A DNA stretch of 64,000 nucleotides, from assembly GCA_025677815.1 (NCBI GenBank), contig JAIXMP010000004.1:1364001-1428000 (forward strand), written 5' to 3'. Origin of the DNA: Phascolomyces articulosus (lineage: Eukaryota; Mucoromycota; Mucoromycetes; Mucorales; Lichtheimiaceae). Shown here one piece after another: positions 1 to 11,649 of this stretch. How positions within the stretch are numbered: position 1 is the first letter of the stretch; each line of letters opens with the position of its first letter. The notes beneath the pieces were generated by a model that did no database searches, was not told the origin of the DNA, and saw nothing but the letters and a program-made list of their open reading frames with translations. Position numbers and translations under genes: made by a program.

Positions 1-578
1 CCGGATCATAGGATACGGTAGCGCTCGTTGCGGTCTTTCGATCGAAGTCCTTGATAAGATGCTTTCGGTCATCCGGAAAATGTTCGCTTACATAACATGA
101 ATCATCATTAAGATGATTATTATCATCCACACCATCCCATCCAGTCCTTGTGTTGGAGTTTGTTGACGATATCAAGGGACCTTCACTCACACCCTTCTCG
201 TTTTCGCTCTTGTTCGTATTTACATCGTTGTCATTGTCACTTTCGTTATCCGAATCTACAGCATTGCCAGAAAATATATAATCTGCTGCGCGTCCCACAT
301 CGTAACCGTAGCGCTATGTTTCATACATAACAATAATAATATAGTGTTTTAATTTTAGTTTTCTTCCCAAGGTCGAAATGAATGAGGAAAAGAACAAGGG
401 CTCCAATCGAATTTCTAAGAAAAAACTTACAGCAAGTGCCTTCACTGCTTGCTTTCGAGGAATACCCTAAATCAAAATAAAACACGTCAAGCAGGTTATT
501 TCTCCCGAATTTCGATGGTGTTTAATGTACCAGATCTTGTAAAGTCGCAATGGCTTGCAATTCTTCTTCAGTTGCCAT
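1..578 (-). CDS. UBA-domain protein, 5' part (runs off the left edge)
   Basis: Three exons can be read on the minus strand: 578-531, 466-431 and 313 to beyond base 1. Introns are GTACAT...TTTAG and GTAAGT...ACATAG, and both junctions keep frame. The start is the ATG at 578-576. The product opens MATEEELQAIATL, and the next two exons complete a classic three-helix ubiquitin-associated domain of about 45 residues, with the hallmark GYDVGRAADYIFSG. A strongly acidic, Asn/Asp/Ser-rich stretch follows (DSDNESDNDND) and then ordinary sequence to the window edge. UBA domains bind ubiquitin. N-terminal placement before an acidic linker is seen in ubiquitin-specific proteases and in shuttle proteins, but the catalytic or other domain lies outside the window, so the function cannot be fixed. 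The short exons show no premature stops. Confidence 0.7.
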
Positions 579-1270
579 TTGTATCTTTTTGCTTGAATAT
601 TTCAAGAGAGAGAGAACGCGCAAAGTAACAACAGTTGTAGTACTCTATAGCTCTATAAATAGAAATCCCGCTTCGTTTTTTATTCCTTGTTTTCTTTTTT
701 TGATAAAAATGTCGTCATGCAACTACTCATAGAACACCAAAAATGGATTTTAAGGGATTAAACGTTTAATGCAAATTTTGAAACGCGAACATTTGACAAG
801 TAATCAAATTGCTATTATGCTACTGTTTACTACCTTGATAACCTTTCTAATAAGAAAGTTAACAGTAAACGATATGGAATCATTGTACAAGTGATGAGAA
901 TTATAATAATAATTTATTAGCTATTCTATTCATAAAGAAGCATCTAACCGAGTTGCTGGAATGCGCATATTTCTTTGTAATTTCGTTCCTTTACCTAAAT
1001 AAATATATATTCTTATATATTACTTGCTTTTTTGTTTTTGATTTGTACTATCTTCTTACTCCTCATTATAATCATTTTTTTATTACGTATTTTGAGAATG
1101 CAGTATATGAACGTTTTTTTAAATGAATATGCGAAATATCATCCGTATTTATCCTACCACAGTAATGATGATGACTACTTTGTCTATTACTTCTACCACT
1201 ATTATTATACATTAGACATGTATGCGTTATGATAAAATAATGAAATTATATATAATATATATTAGTGGTT
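579..1270. other. Intergenic, AT-rich
   Basis: About 0.7 kb upstream of the UBA gene. I see only AT-rich DNA with short low-complexity frames (Tyr/Ile/Leu-rich) that have no coding character. Confidence 0.6.
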
Positions 1271-1435
1271 TCACAATAGTTCTTTATCCTCACTTGATGA
1301 ACTATAAAATTGCTCTAGTTGCATCAATTTTCCAATAAAAAAAGGTACAGGTGCTCCTATAACAGGTGGTGTTGCTGGAACTGGTGTGGCTCTAAGCTCA
1401 CGAACACCATCATCATCAAACCAATAGCCTTTGTT
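1271..1435 (-). pseudogene. Orphan 3' exon-like fragment
   Basis: A 54-codon open frame ends in TGA at 1273-1271 and begins at a good acceptor (CTTTATAG, exon from 1435). It has balanced composition (YWFDDDGVRELRATP, then a Pro/Val-rich segment and an acidic Ser tail) quite unlike the surrounding AT-rich DNA. I do not recognise the family. No matching upstream exon is visible in 1436-2322, which is full of stops. It may be the last exon of a gene with a long intron, or a stranded fragment of a lost gene. Confidence 0.35.
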
Positions 1436-2322
1436 CTATAAAGGAAAAGACTTTTAATTTGACGATACAATTTCATTTTGTTGGAGGTATAAAAAATATG
1501 CACGCTTTTTTATTTATAAATCGAGTGGATGCTTTTTTTTTTGGAAAATAATATATAGTGTAAATAGTTTTCATGAATGAACGAGTATGTATTATAGAAA
1601 CCCTTGGGGAAAACTGCATTCTAGATCAAACAATAACGATTGAGACTGAATGCCTATATAAATGACTTCTTGGCTTTGTCAAAAAAAATATCATGGGGTG
1701 AGGCTGTTGTATCAATAAGAAAACGCTGTTATGTATTTGAACAGAGGAATTATCATTATTAATATTAACTTTTTTTCAATGAAACTATATACGAAGCACC
1801 ACTCATGCGCTAATTGAACAAACATTGTTTATATTTATCATATCTATACCGTAAATAAAGCCTGCCAGCTATTCTTTTACAGCTACGTACTCCTATGTAA
1901 TCATATGTTGTTTTTACTATTAAGAGTCATTTTTATATAAATTCAATAAACGGAATTGAGTAACTATTTGTAAATAGACAGGCAGATCCATGATAAATAA
2001 ATATATATATAATAGAATCAATGTAATGCTTGATAACGAATAATGATACTATTATTTTGTCGATTATATGCAATTGAAATTTGTACAGCGCGTATGATAA
2101 AATACAATTTTGGATAAAAAAAAGGTTACAGAGTAGTGTGTTTTTGTGTGTTGAAAAAAAGGAATAAAGAAATAATAGAAAATGATAAAGTATGTGTGTA
2201 GTGCAATTATATATGTAAAAAAAAAAACAATAAAAGTGGAAAGTTATTTATAAAACAAATGGAAAGGTAGTAATACAAGGAGTCAATGAAAGAATGAAAA
2301 GAGTAGAAGTTAAATGAATCTT
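1436..2322. other. Intergenic, AT-rich
   Basis: Nearly 0.9 kb of AT-rich DNA downstream of the JmjC gene, with many A/T runs and AATAAA-like signals. No supported gene. Confidence 0.6.
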
Positions 2323-4363
2323 TTATTCATCAGAATAATAGAGTTCAGACCATGCAAACAATAATGTATTCTTGAGTTGTAAAGCATCTTCACGTTTGAC
2401 ACGGCCAAATTGACTTGTAATATCCAAACAACGACCTATATTTTCCGGACTAACAAAGTCATATGCACACTTGATAGCACTATGATAATTGGAGACTTGA
2501 TGTGCACAACCGGCAGGAATAAAGACAGCATCTCCTGGATTTTGATATAACCGCCAACTTTTCACACCATGTTCCTTTTCCAATCGTTCCAATAAAGTGC
2601 CATTCAAATAGAGCCATTGGTCATGGATAGGGTCCCTGATTTTTCTGTTTTGTTCATTTGCTATCTTTTCAACAAACATTCGAACAGCAGCTTGAGATTC
2701 ATAGGGGAAAATGTCCCAAATAGCAGCATCTCGATCGTCTGATTTATTGGCATGACACATGACGTTGACAGCATCCGCCATATCACAATGTAACTTTGTT
2801 GTACCGACACTATGTTCTCCTTGATCTGATCCATATGCAATAAACATCTTGGGACCTAGATCCGGTGGCAAGTATTCCTTGGGTAAACGATTGGATAGAT
2901 TAAAACTACCATCAACAGTACAATATTCTTTCACAGGAAGAATGCGCATGAAATCTTTATATAGCTTTGGGAACTTTTTAACAAAGTCTTCCTTGGGTGG
3001 CCAATCCTAAAAATATCATTATTTATTAACATGTGGATCTCTTCTTTTTTCTCTGTCACTTGTTCGTTTTCATCATTATACCCTCATCCTTTGAACTTAC
3101 TTTAATTTTCAGTACAACTGGTTTACCCTTATCATAACCATGACGAAGCGTTGAATCAATATACGCTTCGAAGAAATCCTTGACATGGGTTATATCCACA
3201 AAGCCAGTCTTACAATCGATCACGTCGGTTTCAGTTTTTCCATACTTTTTAATAAATGATTCGGGCGACCATAATTCTTGACTATGACTATCAATGACAT
3301 TTTGTACCATGACAGGCTTGCCTTGTCTCCAACAAGCACGAAAATCTTCCAAGGTCACAACATCTGCGTCCACAATCAAGAAATCATTCTTTTCTTTTAC
3401 TGTTTCGTCTTTGACAATTGTTTGTTCCTCTTTTTCAATGGGCTCTGCCTCTTCATTTTCTTTTTCTGGTTCTGCTGTTGTCATGGCTGGCGGCGGGGTT
3501 GTTGATGTTGCTGCTAATAATGGGTCGTTCTCTCCATTCACAGGAATGGTAGTAGTAGTCATATTCTTGTCATGATTGTCATCCACATCCATTTGAGAAC
3601 ATTGTTCTTGAAACTTTTGAAGTGTCTTCAATTCATACTTGATCACAGGTACCAAATGATCCTTGGTATGTGTACGTCTATAGGTACAATGTGCTATTCT
3701 CAAATTGTCCTTTTCTTCCCAATCCTTGTCATAGCAGTCCACACAAATATCCATAGCACAGACGGCACACATATAATGTAAATTGAAGATACTGGTCAGA
3801 CAGACATCACAGACATGACGCACGTTGGTAAAGGGAGCTCGACGTCGAATCAATGCACCATGGTCTAACACTCGTTGATTGTCCTCCTGGAGCATTTTAA
3901 CCATAGCTTTACAAATCGTAGGAAGAATCATGTTGCGATAGGTAATTCTGTTTTTCTGAATATGAGTGGCCTTTTTCTTTTTTTCGTATTTTGTAATGGG
4001 ATCAGGTCCATCAAAGCTGATAAAATAAGGATCGTCTTCAAGAACAATATCTTGGGTATCGTTTTCATTAGTAATATTGTCGTCGTTCTTGATCTTTTTA
4101 TTGTTCTTTTTAGGTTCGAGAGCCACCTTTTCAAAAGAATCGGTAGGAAAAGCACGCATATCGATAAATCGACATCCTTCATTCTTTTTAGCGATGCAAG
4201 GTCGACATCGATCGATTTTTAACTTGCTTGAACGTAACCAGCATCCTCCTCGTTGAGGTGTTAATGGAGCATGAGTTTTATGTAGATTAGCACGAATGAT
4301 TTCTGGTTTGATTTGACGTTTTGGAATGGGTTTTGCTTTTACAAGTTTTGTAGAAGCTGTCAT
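2323..4363 (-). CDS. JmjC-domain histone demethylase, KDM3/JHDM2 type
   Basis: Two exons (4363-3101 and 3006-2323), joined in phase 0 by a GTAAGT...TTTTTAG intron, give about 648 aa. Near residue 50 is a Cys-rich motif (RCRPCIAKKNEGCRF). Around residues 180-230 a second zinc-binding region has CDVCLTS, MCAVCAMDICVDC and His residues, resembling the KDM3 zinc finger. The C-terminal third is a JmjC domain: HCD in TKLHCDMADAVNVM and the distal His in PAGCAHQV supply the Fe(II)-binding HxD...H triad, so the enzyme should be catalytically competent. KDM3 enzymes remove methyl groups from histone H3 Lys9 using 2-oxoglutarate and act in the nucleus. An acidic, low-complexity linker (Glu/Lys/Thr-rich) separates the zinc region and the JmjC domain. 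It lies tail-to-head with the downstream OTC gene, about 400 bp away. H3K9 specificity is inferred from domain order, not shown. Confidence 0.85.
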
Positions 4364-4769
4364 GGTTGGAAAGAAGAAAAGAAAAAATTGGTATGAAAAA
4401 AAGAGGGGAGAGCGAAGTTTCTATTTTAGTATGTGATTTATCTTAAAAAAAACGCGTACTGTTCATTTTTTTACGTCGAACGAAACAATGAAGTAAAAAA
4501 AAATCAGGTCATATTTTTTTCGTAAAAAAAAAGGTAAATAAGGAATGTTTTTTATTTTATATTATATAAATATATAAACATATATAAACATATTTATATA
4601 CAATATGACAAGAGATGGTGCGTTTGTTATTGATAAATTGTGATGGATGATGGCGCTATTTTTTATACATTTTATATATATTCTATATATATTCTTTGTT
4701 TATGGATTGATGGTGTTGTTGTTTATATATCATATTTTTATGGTTCGTTTTTTTATCCTTTCTACTCCT
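4364..4769. other. Short intergenic region (JmjC promoter / OTC 3' end)
   Basis: About 400 bp between the JmjC start and the OTC stop, both on the minus strand. It has poly-A/T tracts and TATATA repeats near 4560-4600. No gene is seen. Confidence 0.6.
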
Positions 4770-6067
4770 TTAAATACCTCCTCGTACCAATAAGGCATCA
4801 ATGATAGCCATGATGGTCCATTTCCGGTTTTCAGCTTCAGGGAAGACAAGGGAGCGATCTGAATAGAAAACTTCGTCATCAACTTCTTCAGGCTTACGAG
4901 GTAAACAATGCATAAAGACCCAATCAGGCTTAGCACCACCTCGCTTGGCCAAATCCATAGTAACTTGATAACCAGCAAATTCTTGCAAACGCTTAGCCTT
5001 TTCTTCTTCTTGACCCATGGAAACCCAAGTATCAGTAACAATAATATCAGCATCCTTGACAGCTTCTTCTGGATTGGTAGTAAAAGTGACAGTAGCACCC
5101 GACTTGGCAGCATCGGCTTGAGCAATAGCTACAACATCATCATCACACTTGTAACCAGCAGGGGCAGCAGCAGCTACACTGATACCACACTTGGGGAAAG
5201 CCACCAAGATTTCTTGCAAGATATTGTTAGCATCACCAACCCATGCGACCTTGAGACCCTTCAATGTTTGACTAGGATGTTGTGTATGAGCTGTATAACG
5301 ATCAGTGACATTGTTATTACGATGGTGATAGAATTCGTGAATGGTCATTAAATCAGCTAAAATTTGAGTAGGGTGGTACTTGTCGGAAAGTGCATTAATA
5401 ATTGGGACTGCGCTTTCTTGGGCAAGCATCTATCAAAATTGGGGTTGCATCAAAAAAAATTAGAGATCTTACACAAACAGAAAAGCAGGTGCCAATAATC
5501 AATCAATCTTTTTCCTTTTATGAACAAAACTCATCATCATCAAATCACTCATCCGTATCCAATCCAAAACCCCCTTACCTCAATTTCTTCATGACCTCCA
5601 ACACGAGCCATGATACCATCGACCATGGAACTAACAACACGCGAAGTATCCAATAATGATTCATTGACACCTAATTGAATATCTTGACCACCCAAGAACA
5701 TGGCATGACCACCTAAATACCATCATAATAGCATCATGTTTATAAATAAATATGAGTCATGCAAAAATTTACAATGCAAAAAAAAATTCTGTTTTTTTTT
5801 AAAAAAAATATATTTACCAAGGTAAGCTGTAGCAGTTTCAGTAGCAACACGAGTACGTGTAGAACGCTTGGAGAAAAGTAAAGCCATGGTTTTACCAGTT
5901 AAGGGTCGTTCAGTTCGATTTTTTAGATACTTTGACTCAACTTTGAACTCAATGGCGCGATCAACGAGATCGAGCAATTGTTCAGCAGTATAGTCAGCCG
6001 TAGTAATAAAGTGAGGAGGCTTAGGACGTTGTGTAGAAAAACCTTCAGATATAGTGTCTTCAGACAT
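4770..6067 (-). CDS. Ornithine carbamoyltransferase
   Basis: Three exons (6067-5818, 5712-5579, 5429-4770) splice in frame to about 347 aa, the usual OTC length. The enzyme joins carbamoyl phosphate and ornithine to make citrulline in arginine biosynthesis. Motifs seen: carbamoyl-phosphate loop SKRSTRTR near residue 70, [13 protein letters not shown] after it, the ornithine-side [10 protein letters not shown], and the catalytic [15 protein letters not shown] near the C terminus. All key residues are present. The N terminus ([13 protein letters not shown]) is acidic and lacks the Arg-rich amphipathic presequence of mitochondrial OTCs, so a cytosolic enzyme is plausible, as in Saccharomyces Arg3; an alternative upstream start is not visible. 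Exon 3 happens to start with an ATG, but it is internal. Confidence 0.95.
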
Positions 6068-6771
6068 AGTGAAAATAGAAAAAAAAAAGTAGAGTAAAAA
6101 AGAGAGAAGAAAAAAGAAGTTTTCAAAAAAGCATTTCCGTGATTTTTTATATGTTTTTTTTTCTGTATGCGGACGGTGGATTGTTTGCTGCTGGGTAATG
6201 AATTGGTTAGCTGTGATAATTAATTATGTGAGTCCTTGTATATATGGAATGTGGGTTAGGTTATATAATAATGAATCCGTGGTTTTCTTATCGGAGTACT
6301 TATCTTATTACGGCATGGGGGGGGGACTCGACTTATATGTGTTAGTAGATCGCAAACTTTTCTTTTCTGAGTCATTCTTTTAACAAGGGAGTTTTTAGAC
6401 GATACGTGACTCAATCAACAGTCCAATTATTTGTCATATATGCATCATCAATTTTATTATTATTATTATTACTATTATTTCTTGATTTATACTTGTACAA
6501 TGTTATCATAATAAACAAATATATTAACACTTTTATGGATATAAGAAGAAGAATAAAAAATAAAAAATCTTATAGTGATTGAGTCCATTTTCAAATGGTA
6601 TAAAGAAAAAGAGCCGTAATACCCTTTCCCTCCACTCCACATTTTTTTTTCGATGGCCGACCCAATTTCTTAATGTTTCAAAATATTTAGCCGTCTTTTT
6701 TTTCCTTCAGAAAATAAACTTTTAAAAAAACTTTTTTCAATTTGACTGAATTGTTTGTTGGTTGTTTCTTG
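6068..6771. other. Intergenic region upstream of OTC
   Basis: About 0.7 kb. AT-rich, with TTA trinucleotide repeats near 6450-6475 and a G8 run near 6316. It carries the OTC promoter and the 3' flank of the propeller gene. No gene is recognised. Confidence 0.55.
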
Positions 6772-8426
6772 TTATATATCTTGTTTGACCCATCGATAGA
6801 CTTGAACTGTTTGATCCAATAATCCCAATACTAATTCATCATGGCCATCTGCATTCACATCACCCAAAGTGATATTATGAGGCCAATCCGTAGTGGCGAT
6901 CTCGCATATCAGCTAATTTTAGAAGAGTGTGTGGGGGAAAAAATTATCTGGATTAGTACAATTATAACAAAATACTACTTCTCTATTTTTATAATAAACA
7001 TAAGTCGGACTTACTTTATCACAACGATATACCAAAGCTCGATTAGCATAGCCAACACATATCACTAGATCTGGTTCATCTTGTTCAAGAAATGAAGGTC
7101 GAAAACCTACAATCTTACTTAATCGAAATCCAACATCAAAAAGTCGATGAATCTATATATATATTTAGTCGTATATTCTCTTCAATGAAGACTCAATTCC
7201 AACCCAACTTTCTTATTACCTCATAATTGACCATAACGTAAACAATTCCATCTTCTCCAGCCAACAATACTTGTTTATCCTCAGATGCTTTATTTGAATC
7301 CAATGATGTTTTAGGTCTTGTATCTGTCTTGTTGAATCGACGAGCCACTTCAAATGTCAAGAATCGACCAGCATCCATCTGTATTTGTTTTTTAATCCAA
7401 TCCAATGCAATTTAACCGATATAGTTCAATAAATATACCATAAATATAATAAGCAAGGTTAAACAAAAGGAGAAAGATCCAAATACAGAAACTTACCGAA
7501 CAAACCACTGTTGGTACACGTAAGGATAAGATACGATTACTTCCTCGAAGAAAATGCACAAATTGCCATCCATCACATACTAATAAAACGGCCATCGATT
7601 GTCCAAATGGATCATTTAATAGAGTTGCTAAAATACAATGGATAAAAGGAGATCGTCGCCCTTTCTAAATAAACATCGGTTACCATACAAGCCAATAGAA
7701 CCTATACTACAAACACATACACTTCTTTATCATTTACCATATTTAAAGTAGCAATTTTAGCTGATTCCTCTGCTACTTTCAGTGACCAAAATATTTCATG
7801 AGGTTGAAATCCAGTAACAGTTCCATTCATACCACCAGCAATAATTTCATAACCTTGTTCTATTTGAACCATAGAAATTGAGATCAAACCCAAAAGTTTA
7901 TCGTGAGGAGCTTTTTCCATATATGTACAGCTTCCGAATTTTCTTTACCTAAATCTTTAAAAATATCAATAGTAGTGACAGCCGTTCCTATTTCTTGTTT
8001 ACTAAGAATTTGTTGTCTGGAAAACATGGTAATGACACCTTCTGAGTCACCTACAACCAAGTCAAGAGCACGTTGTCCGGTTAAATCATAAAGTTCAAGT
8101 GCCTGAACAGATCCACCTTTGGTTTCTAAAAGGACTTCCGGTGGCTAATCGTATAACCCGAAAAAAAAAGAAATAACAAAAAAGGGTCAGAGAAAGTCAT
8201 GGAAATATTTTCTTCCTTTTTTTTGGGTTCCCTAGATTTCCCTAATATGTTGAAGAAGTAGAAATTCATTTACTTTATCTTGATTAAGAATGAGAACGCG
8301 TCCTGCAGTAGTACCAATGAGAATATCATTTTCTTCACTAAGTTCTTCCAAGAATGGTTTTCCAACTTTTAAACAATTAATAGGATCGTCCAATTTACGC
8401 TCCCATAATTTTTCATAGGTAAACAT
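6772..8426 (-). CDS. Beta-propeller protein with FG-GAP-like blades (ITFG2/kaptin-like?)
   Basis: A seven-exon model gives about 375 aa: 8426-8274, 8144-7949, 7910-7738, 7664-7497, 7378-7220, 7152-7015 and 6912-6772. Repeated blade-like units are visible, for example LELYDLTGQRALDLVVGDSEG near residue 70, QIEQGYEIIAGGMNG, and near the C terminus GDVNADGHDELVLGLLDQ followed by VQVYRW. These Asp/Gly calcium-loop-like strands are typical of FG-GAP/integrin-alpha N-terminal propellers and of the ITFG2 and kaptin subunits of the animal KICSTOR complex, which anchors GATOR1 in TORC1 control. That identity is only a guess. No signal peptide or membrane segment is seen. The junction at 7948-7911 requires a 38-nt intron or else marks a frameshift. 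It is divergent from the thioesterase gene, with 259 bp between starts. Confidence 0.6.
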
Positions 8427-8685
8427 AGTACAATCTATTTATAAAACGTATATATTCTGGGGTTATATAAGGAATAGACAAGCGAAAATTATACTGCTTT
8501 TCCTCTTTCTCTTGTCACTTATTATTCGGGTTGGAGTAACGCGTTGATGTTCGCGTGGAATAAACAAAGTCCGCTACCAATTTTTGTTATTTTTTTCCAA
8601 CGAAAGGATGGGTTTTTGGTATTTAAATGCGGTTGGGGGTTCTCTCGTTTTTTCCCTATCTTTCTCTTTCTTTTTCCCTTATCCA
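8427..8685. promoter_or_regulatory. Bidirectional promoter between propeller and thioesterase genes
   Basis: The two genes are transcribed away from each other from this 259-bp gap, so both promoters must lie here or in the 5' UTRs. Pyrimidine-rich tracts precede the thioesterase start. No specific factor site is recognised. Confidence 0.5.
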
Positions 8686-10563
8686 ATGATTCAATCAAGG
8701 GTTCGTTTATTACAATCTTGTCAGCGTCTTTTATGGCGTCGTCCTACCTCGATGATGCAAGCTCGCGCTTTTTCAGTGTCAACTTTACGTGAAAAAGAGC
8801 ATTTATGTATGTCTATCATTATTATTATTCCATAAGGCCGTCAAAAAAAAAAGAAACAGCATCTTTGATGCACCGTACCCTAACCTATATTCACTATTTT
8901 TCCTACAATAATCCAGCCATTCATGATCGACTTTATTCTGTACTTCCAAATCGTTTTTGGATCGATAAAGTGATGGAAAGAGAAAATCAAAAACCTATCG
9001 ATGAATCCCATCCTCAAAAACCACGTCAATTGATTGAAAAAACAGTAAAGTATTATTATCCTTATTTCATGATAAATAATAGAGTTTGAAAAGAAAAGAA
9101 TTATATCGAACAATGTGAGCTAAAAAAAAGTGCTTGAATCATCTTATTCACATAGATGGCAGATAGTTATATGGAAATGAACCTTCCTTTCAAATCATCC
9201 CCCGCTTTGTTGGAAGAATATATTTTTGTGGATGGTCGTATTCGTACTGGCAAATTACTTGAAGGTAAACATGAAATGACAGATGATGATGTAATAACCG
9301 CGTAAACTAAAATATCCTGTTCTTATCAATCCTATATATTAAAGATCTGGACGCTATGGCCGGTGCGATTGCTTACAAACATGTTGATAATGGAGATCCC
9401 GACGCACCACCCGTCACGATTGTTACCGCTTGTGTTGATCGGCTGGATTTGTTATTACCCAATGCTGTTGAGGATTATAAATTAATTGGTCAAGTCACCT
9501 ATGTTGGTACAAGTTCCATGGAAGGTAACTTATTATTAAACGGGAAACTCTTCTCCGTCATTTTATTTATCGAGGATGGATGGATAGATGGAGAAAAGGA
9601 AATATGAGAAAAAGGTGTTTTATGTCTGTGGTTTGACATAATCACTGATATGATAATAATACAATTACAGTGTTCTTGAAAGCGGAGATTATTCCAGACG
9701 GAGAATCTGAACAATCGTCATTGTCTGCAACCGAATCCCCAAAACCATCACCAGAAGCGTTGGGTCATCTTGGTCCCAACACTATCTTGGCCACACGTTT
9801 CACCATGGTCGCTATTGATTCAGTCACTCGTAAACCAGCCAAGATCAATCCATTGAAAACAGAAACACCTGCTGAAGAACGCTTGTTTGAATTCGCCAAA
9901 GCCAACAAGGCACGAAAGAAGCGAGAATCCGAAACCACATTAAGCCGTCATCCCCCAACCCAAGAAGAACGTTTAGCAATCCATGATATCTATTTGCAAT
10001 ACTCGCAATATAAGGGCGCTGAACAAGATCCCATGACCAACCCAGAAGATAAGAAACCATTACCCAAGGAATTTATATGGATGGAAGATACACGGATCGA
10101 TAGTAACTTTTTGATGCAACCCCAAGATCGTAATATCCATAACAACATCTTTGGTGGTTATTTGATGCGACGTGCTTATGAATTGGCCTATGCTAATTCC
10201 ACACTTTATTTGAAATCACAACATGCAGATTTGTTGGCCATGGATGAAGTCATTTTCAGAAAGCCCGTGCATGTCGGTAGCTTGTTGAACTTGAAGAGTG
10301 AAATTATTTATTCAGAAGGTCATCCTCATCGATCTTTCCAATGCAGAGTCGTGGCTGAAGTTGTGGATATTGAAAAGGATACGCGTGAAACTACCAATGT
10401 ATTTTACTTTACCATGGCAGCAACCGATGAAAAAACCGAACCTCGTCGTATTTTGCCAAAGACCTATGCTGAAACCATGCTTTGGTTGGATGGCAAGCGT
10501 AGACGTTTACAAGGTGTTAGCTCAAGACATCTTTTGTTAGAACAGTTAGCTAAAGAAAAATAA
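8686..10563 (+). CDS. Mitochondrial acyl-CoA thioesterase, ACOT9-like (double hotdog)
   Basis: Five exons (8686-8806, 8917-9044, 9156-9264, 9345-9524, 9671-10563) splice in frame to about 476 aa. The chosen ATG at 8686 starts an Arg-rich, acid-free leader (RVRLLQSCQRLLWRRP, then RAFSVS), a good mitochondrial targeting sequence. The first hotdog unit includes GRIRTGKLLEDLDAMAGAIA and continues through VTIVTACVDRLDLL. The second carries MQPQDRNIHNNIFGGYLMRR and HVGSLLNLKSEI. The N/H residues before the GG of the hotdog helix (HNNIFGG) match the ACOT9/ACOT10 family, which hydrolyses acyl-CoAs to free acid and CoA in mitochondria. Length and two-domain layout fit the family. An upstream in-frame ATG at 8611 (fungal-type hydrophobic leader) is an alternative, less likely start. 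Confidence 0.88.
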
Positions 10564-11649
10564 ATCTATCCCCCTCCTTTATATATATAATTTATCTATA
10601 TATAACCAAAACATTCACACACTACAATCTATACATACTTCATCTACTGACCCAATCTAACACCATCATAATTTATTTTTTTATTTTTTACACACAGCTT
10701 ATAAACATACAATACTTCTCTCCTCCATATACTTATTTTACCAACATTTCATAAATAAACGGGTTTTATTAAATTATACATTTCATGAAAACTTTAGAAA
10801 TATTAAGTAACATATGTGACATATTTTATTATTATTATTTTTACTTCGTTGCCCCATATTTTTTATTATAAAAAAACTTTCTGAAACTTCTAAAGCATAT
10901 ACAAAAGCATTAAACCATAACATCAAGAGCTTTTTTTTTGAAAGCTTATATAAACTAAATATGATAAATGCCCACGATAGTAAAGTGGTGCAAATAGTTA
11001 TGCGGTTTTTTCATTGGTATCGTAGTTACTGAGGATTTGAACAGGCTGTCACGTTAAATCAATAATTACTACGTACATACAGAGAGCGAGAAGACAGATT
11101 CAAAATTGGAGATGAGGTATAATAAGAAATAATATACGACTGAAAACCATCGATATAAAGTAATAATATGAATCAAATAGCTATATAGAGTATCTCAATT
11201 AATAAACTATATACCATCCTTAATCCACTGGACCCTCATCCATTCCTTCACAAACATGAGTACGTCTTTCACCAAGAAACGTTTTGGCTGAATGGTGTCA
11301 GCGCCAGAATCACTTTAGCGTTACGTAAAATACATGCCGAAGAAGTACACAAATGACAACAGTTACTTCAAGGCTAATTAACTCTCTTTCCTTTATTTAA
11401 TTCATATATGATCCACCTCTCCCTCTATAAATGTAATTTCTGACATATGTTTTGTTTTATTTTACTTTTCTTTAATTATAATTATATATGTTTGACAAAT
11501 CGATTCTCAGTTTATATACTGGGACAATAAATTATCTTTTACAAAAAAAAAGTGTTCCTTGTTCACGTTCTGCTGAGTTCAAGTCGAACATAAAGTGAGA
11601 ATAAATATGCCTTAGCCCAACTTGGCTTGCTTCGATTCGAGAAAGAACA
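10564..11649. other. Intergenic region, boundary of accessory island
   Basis: About 1.1 kb of AT-rich sequence after the thioesterase stop. It has several AATAAA-like motifs (for example near 10750) useful as 3'-end signals. No gene is seen. Beyond it begins the repeat-rich island. Confidence 0.55.

Noticed and set aside
7628..7738. A tiny 36-nt intron near the third exon of the propeller gene
   Set aside because: A normal 73-nt intron (7737-7665, GTAAAT...TTTAG) keeps frame and needs no exception.
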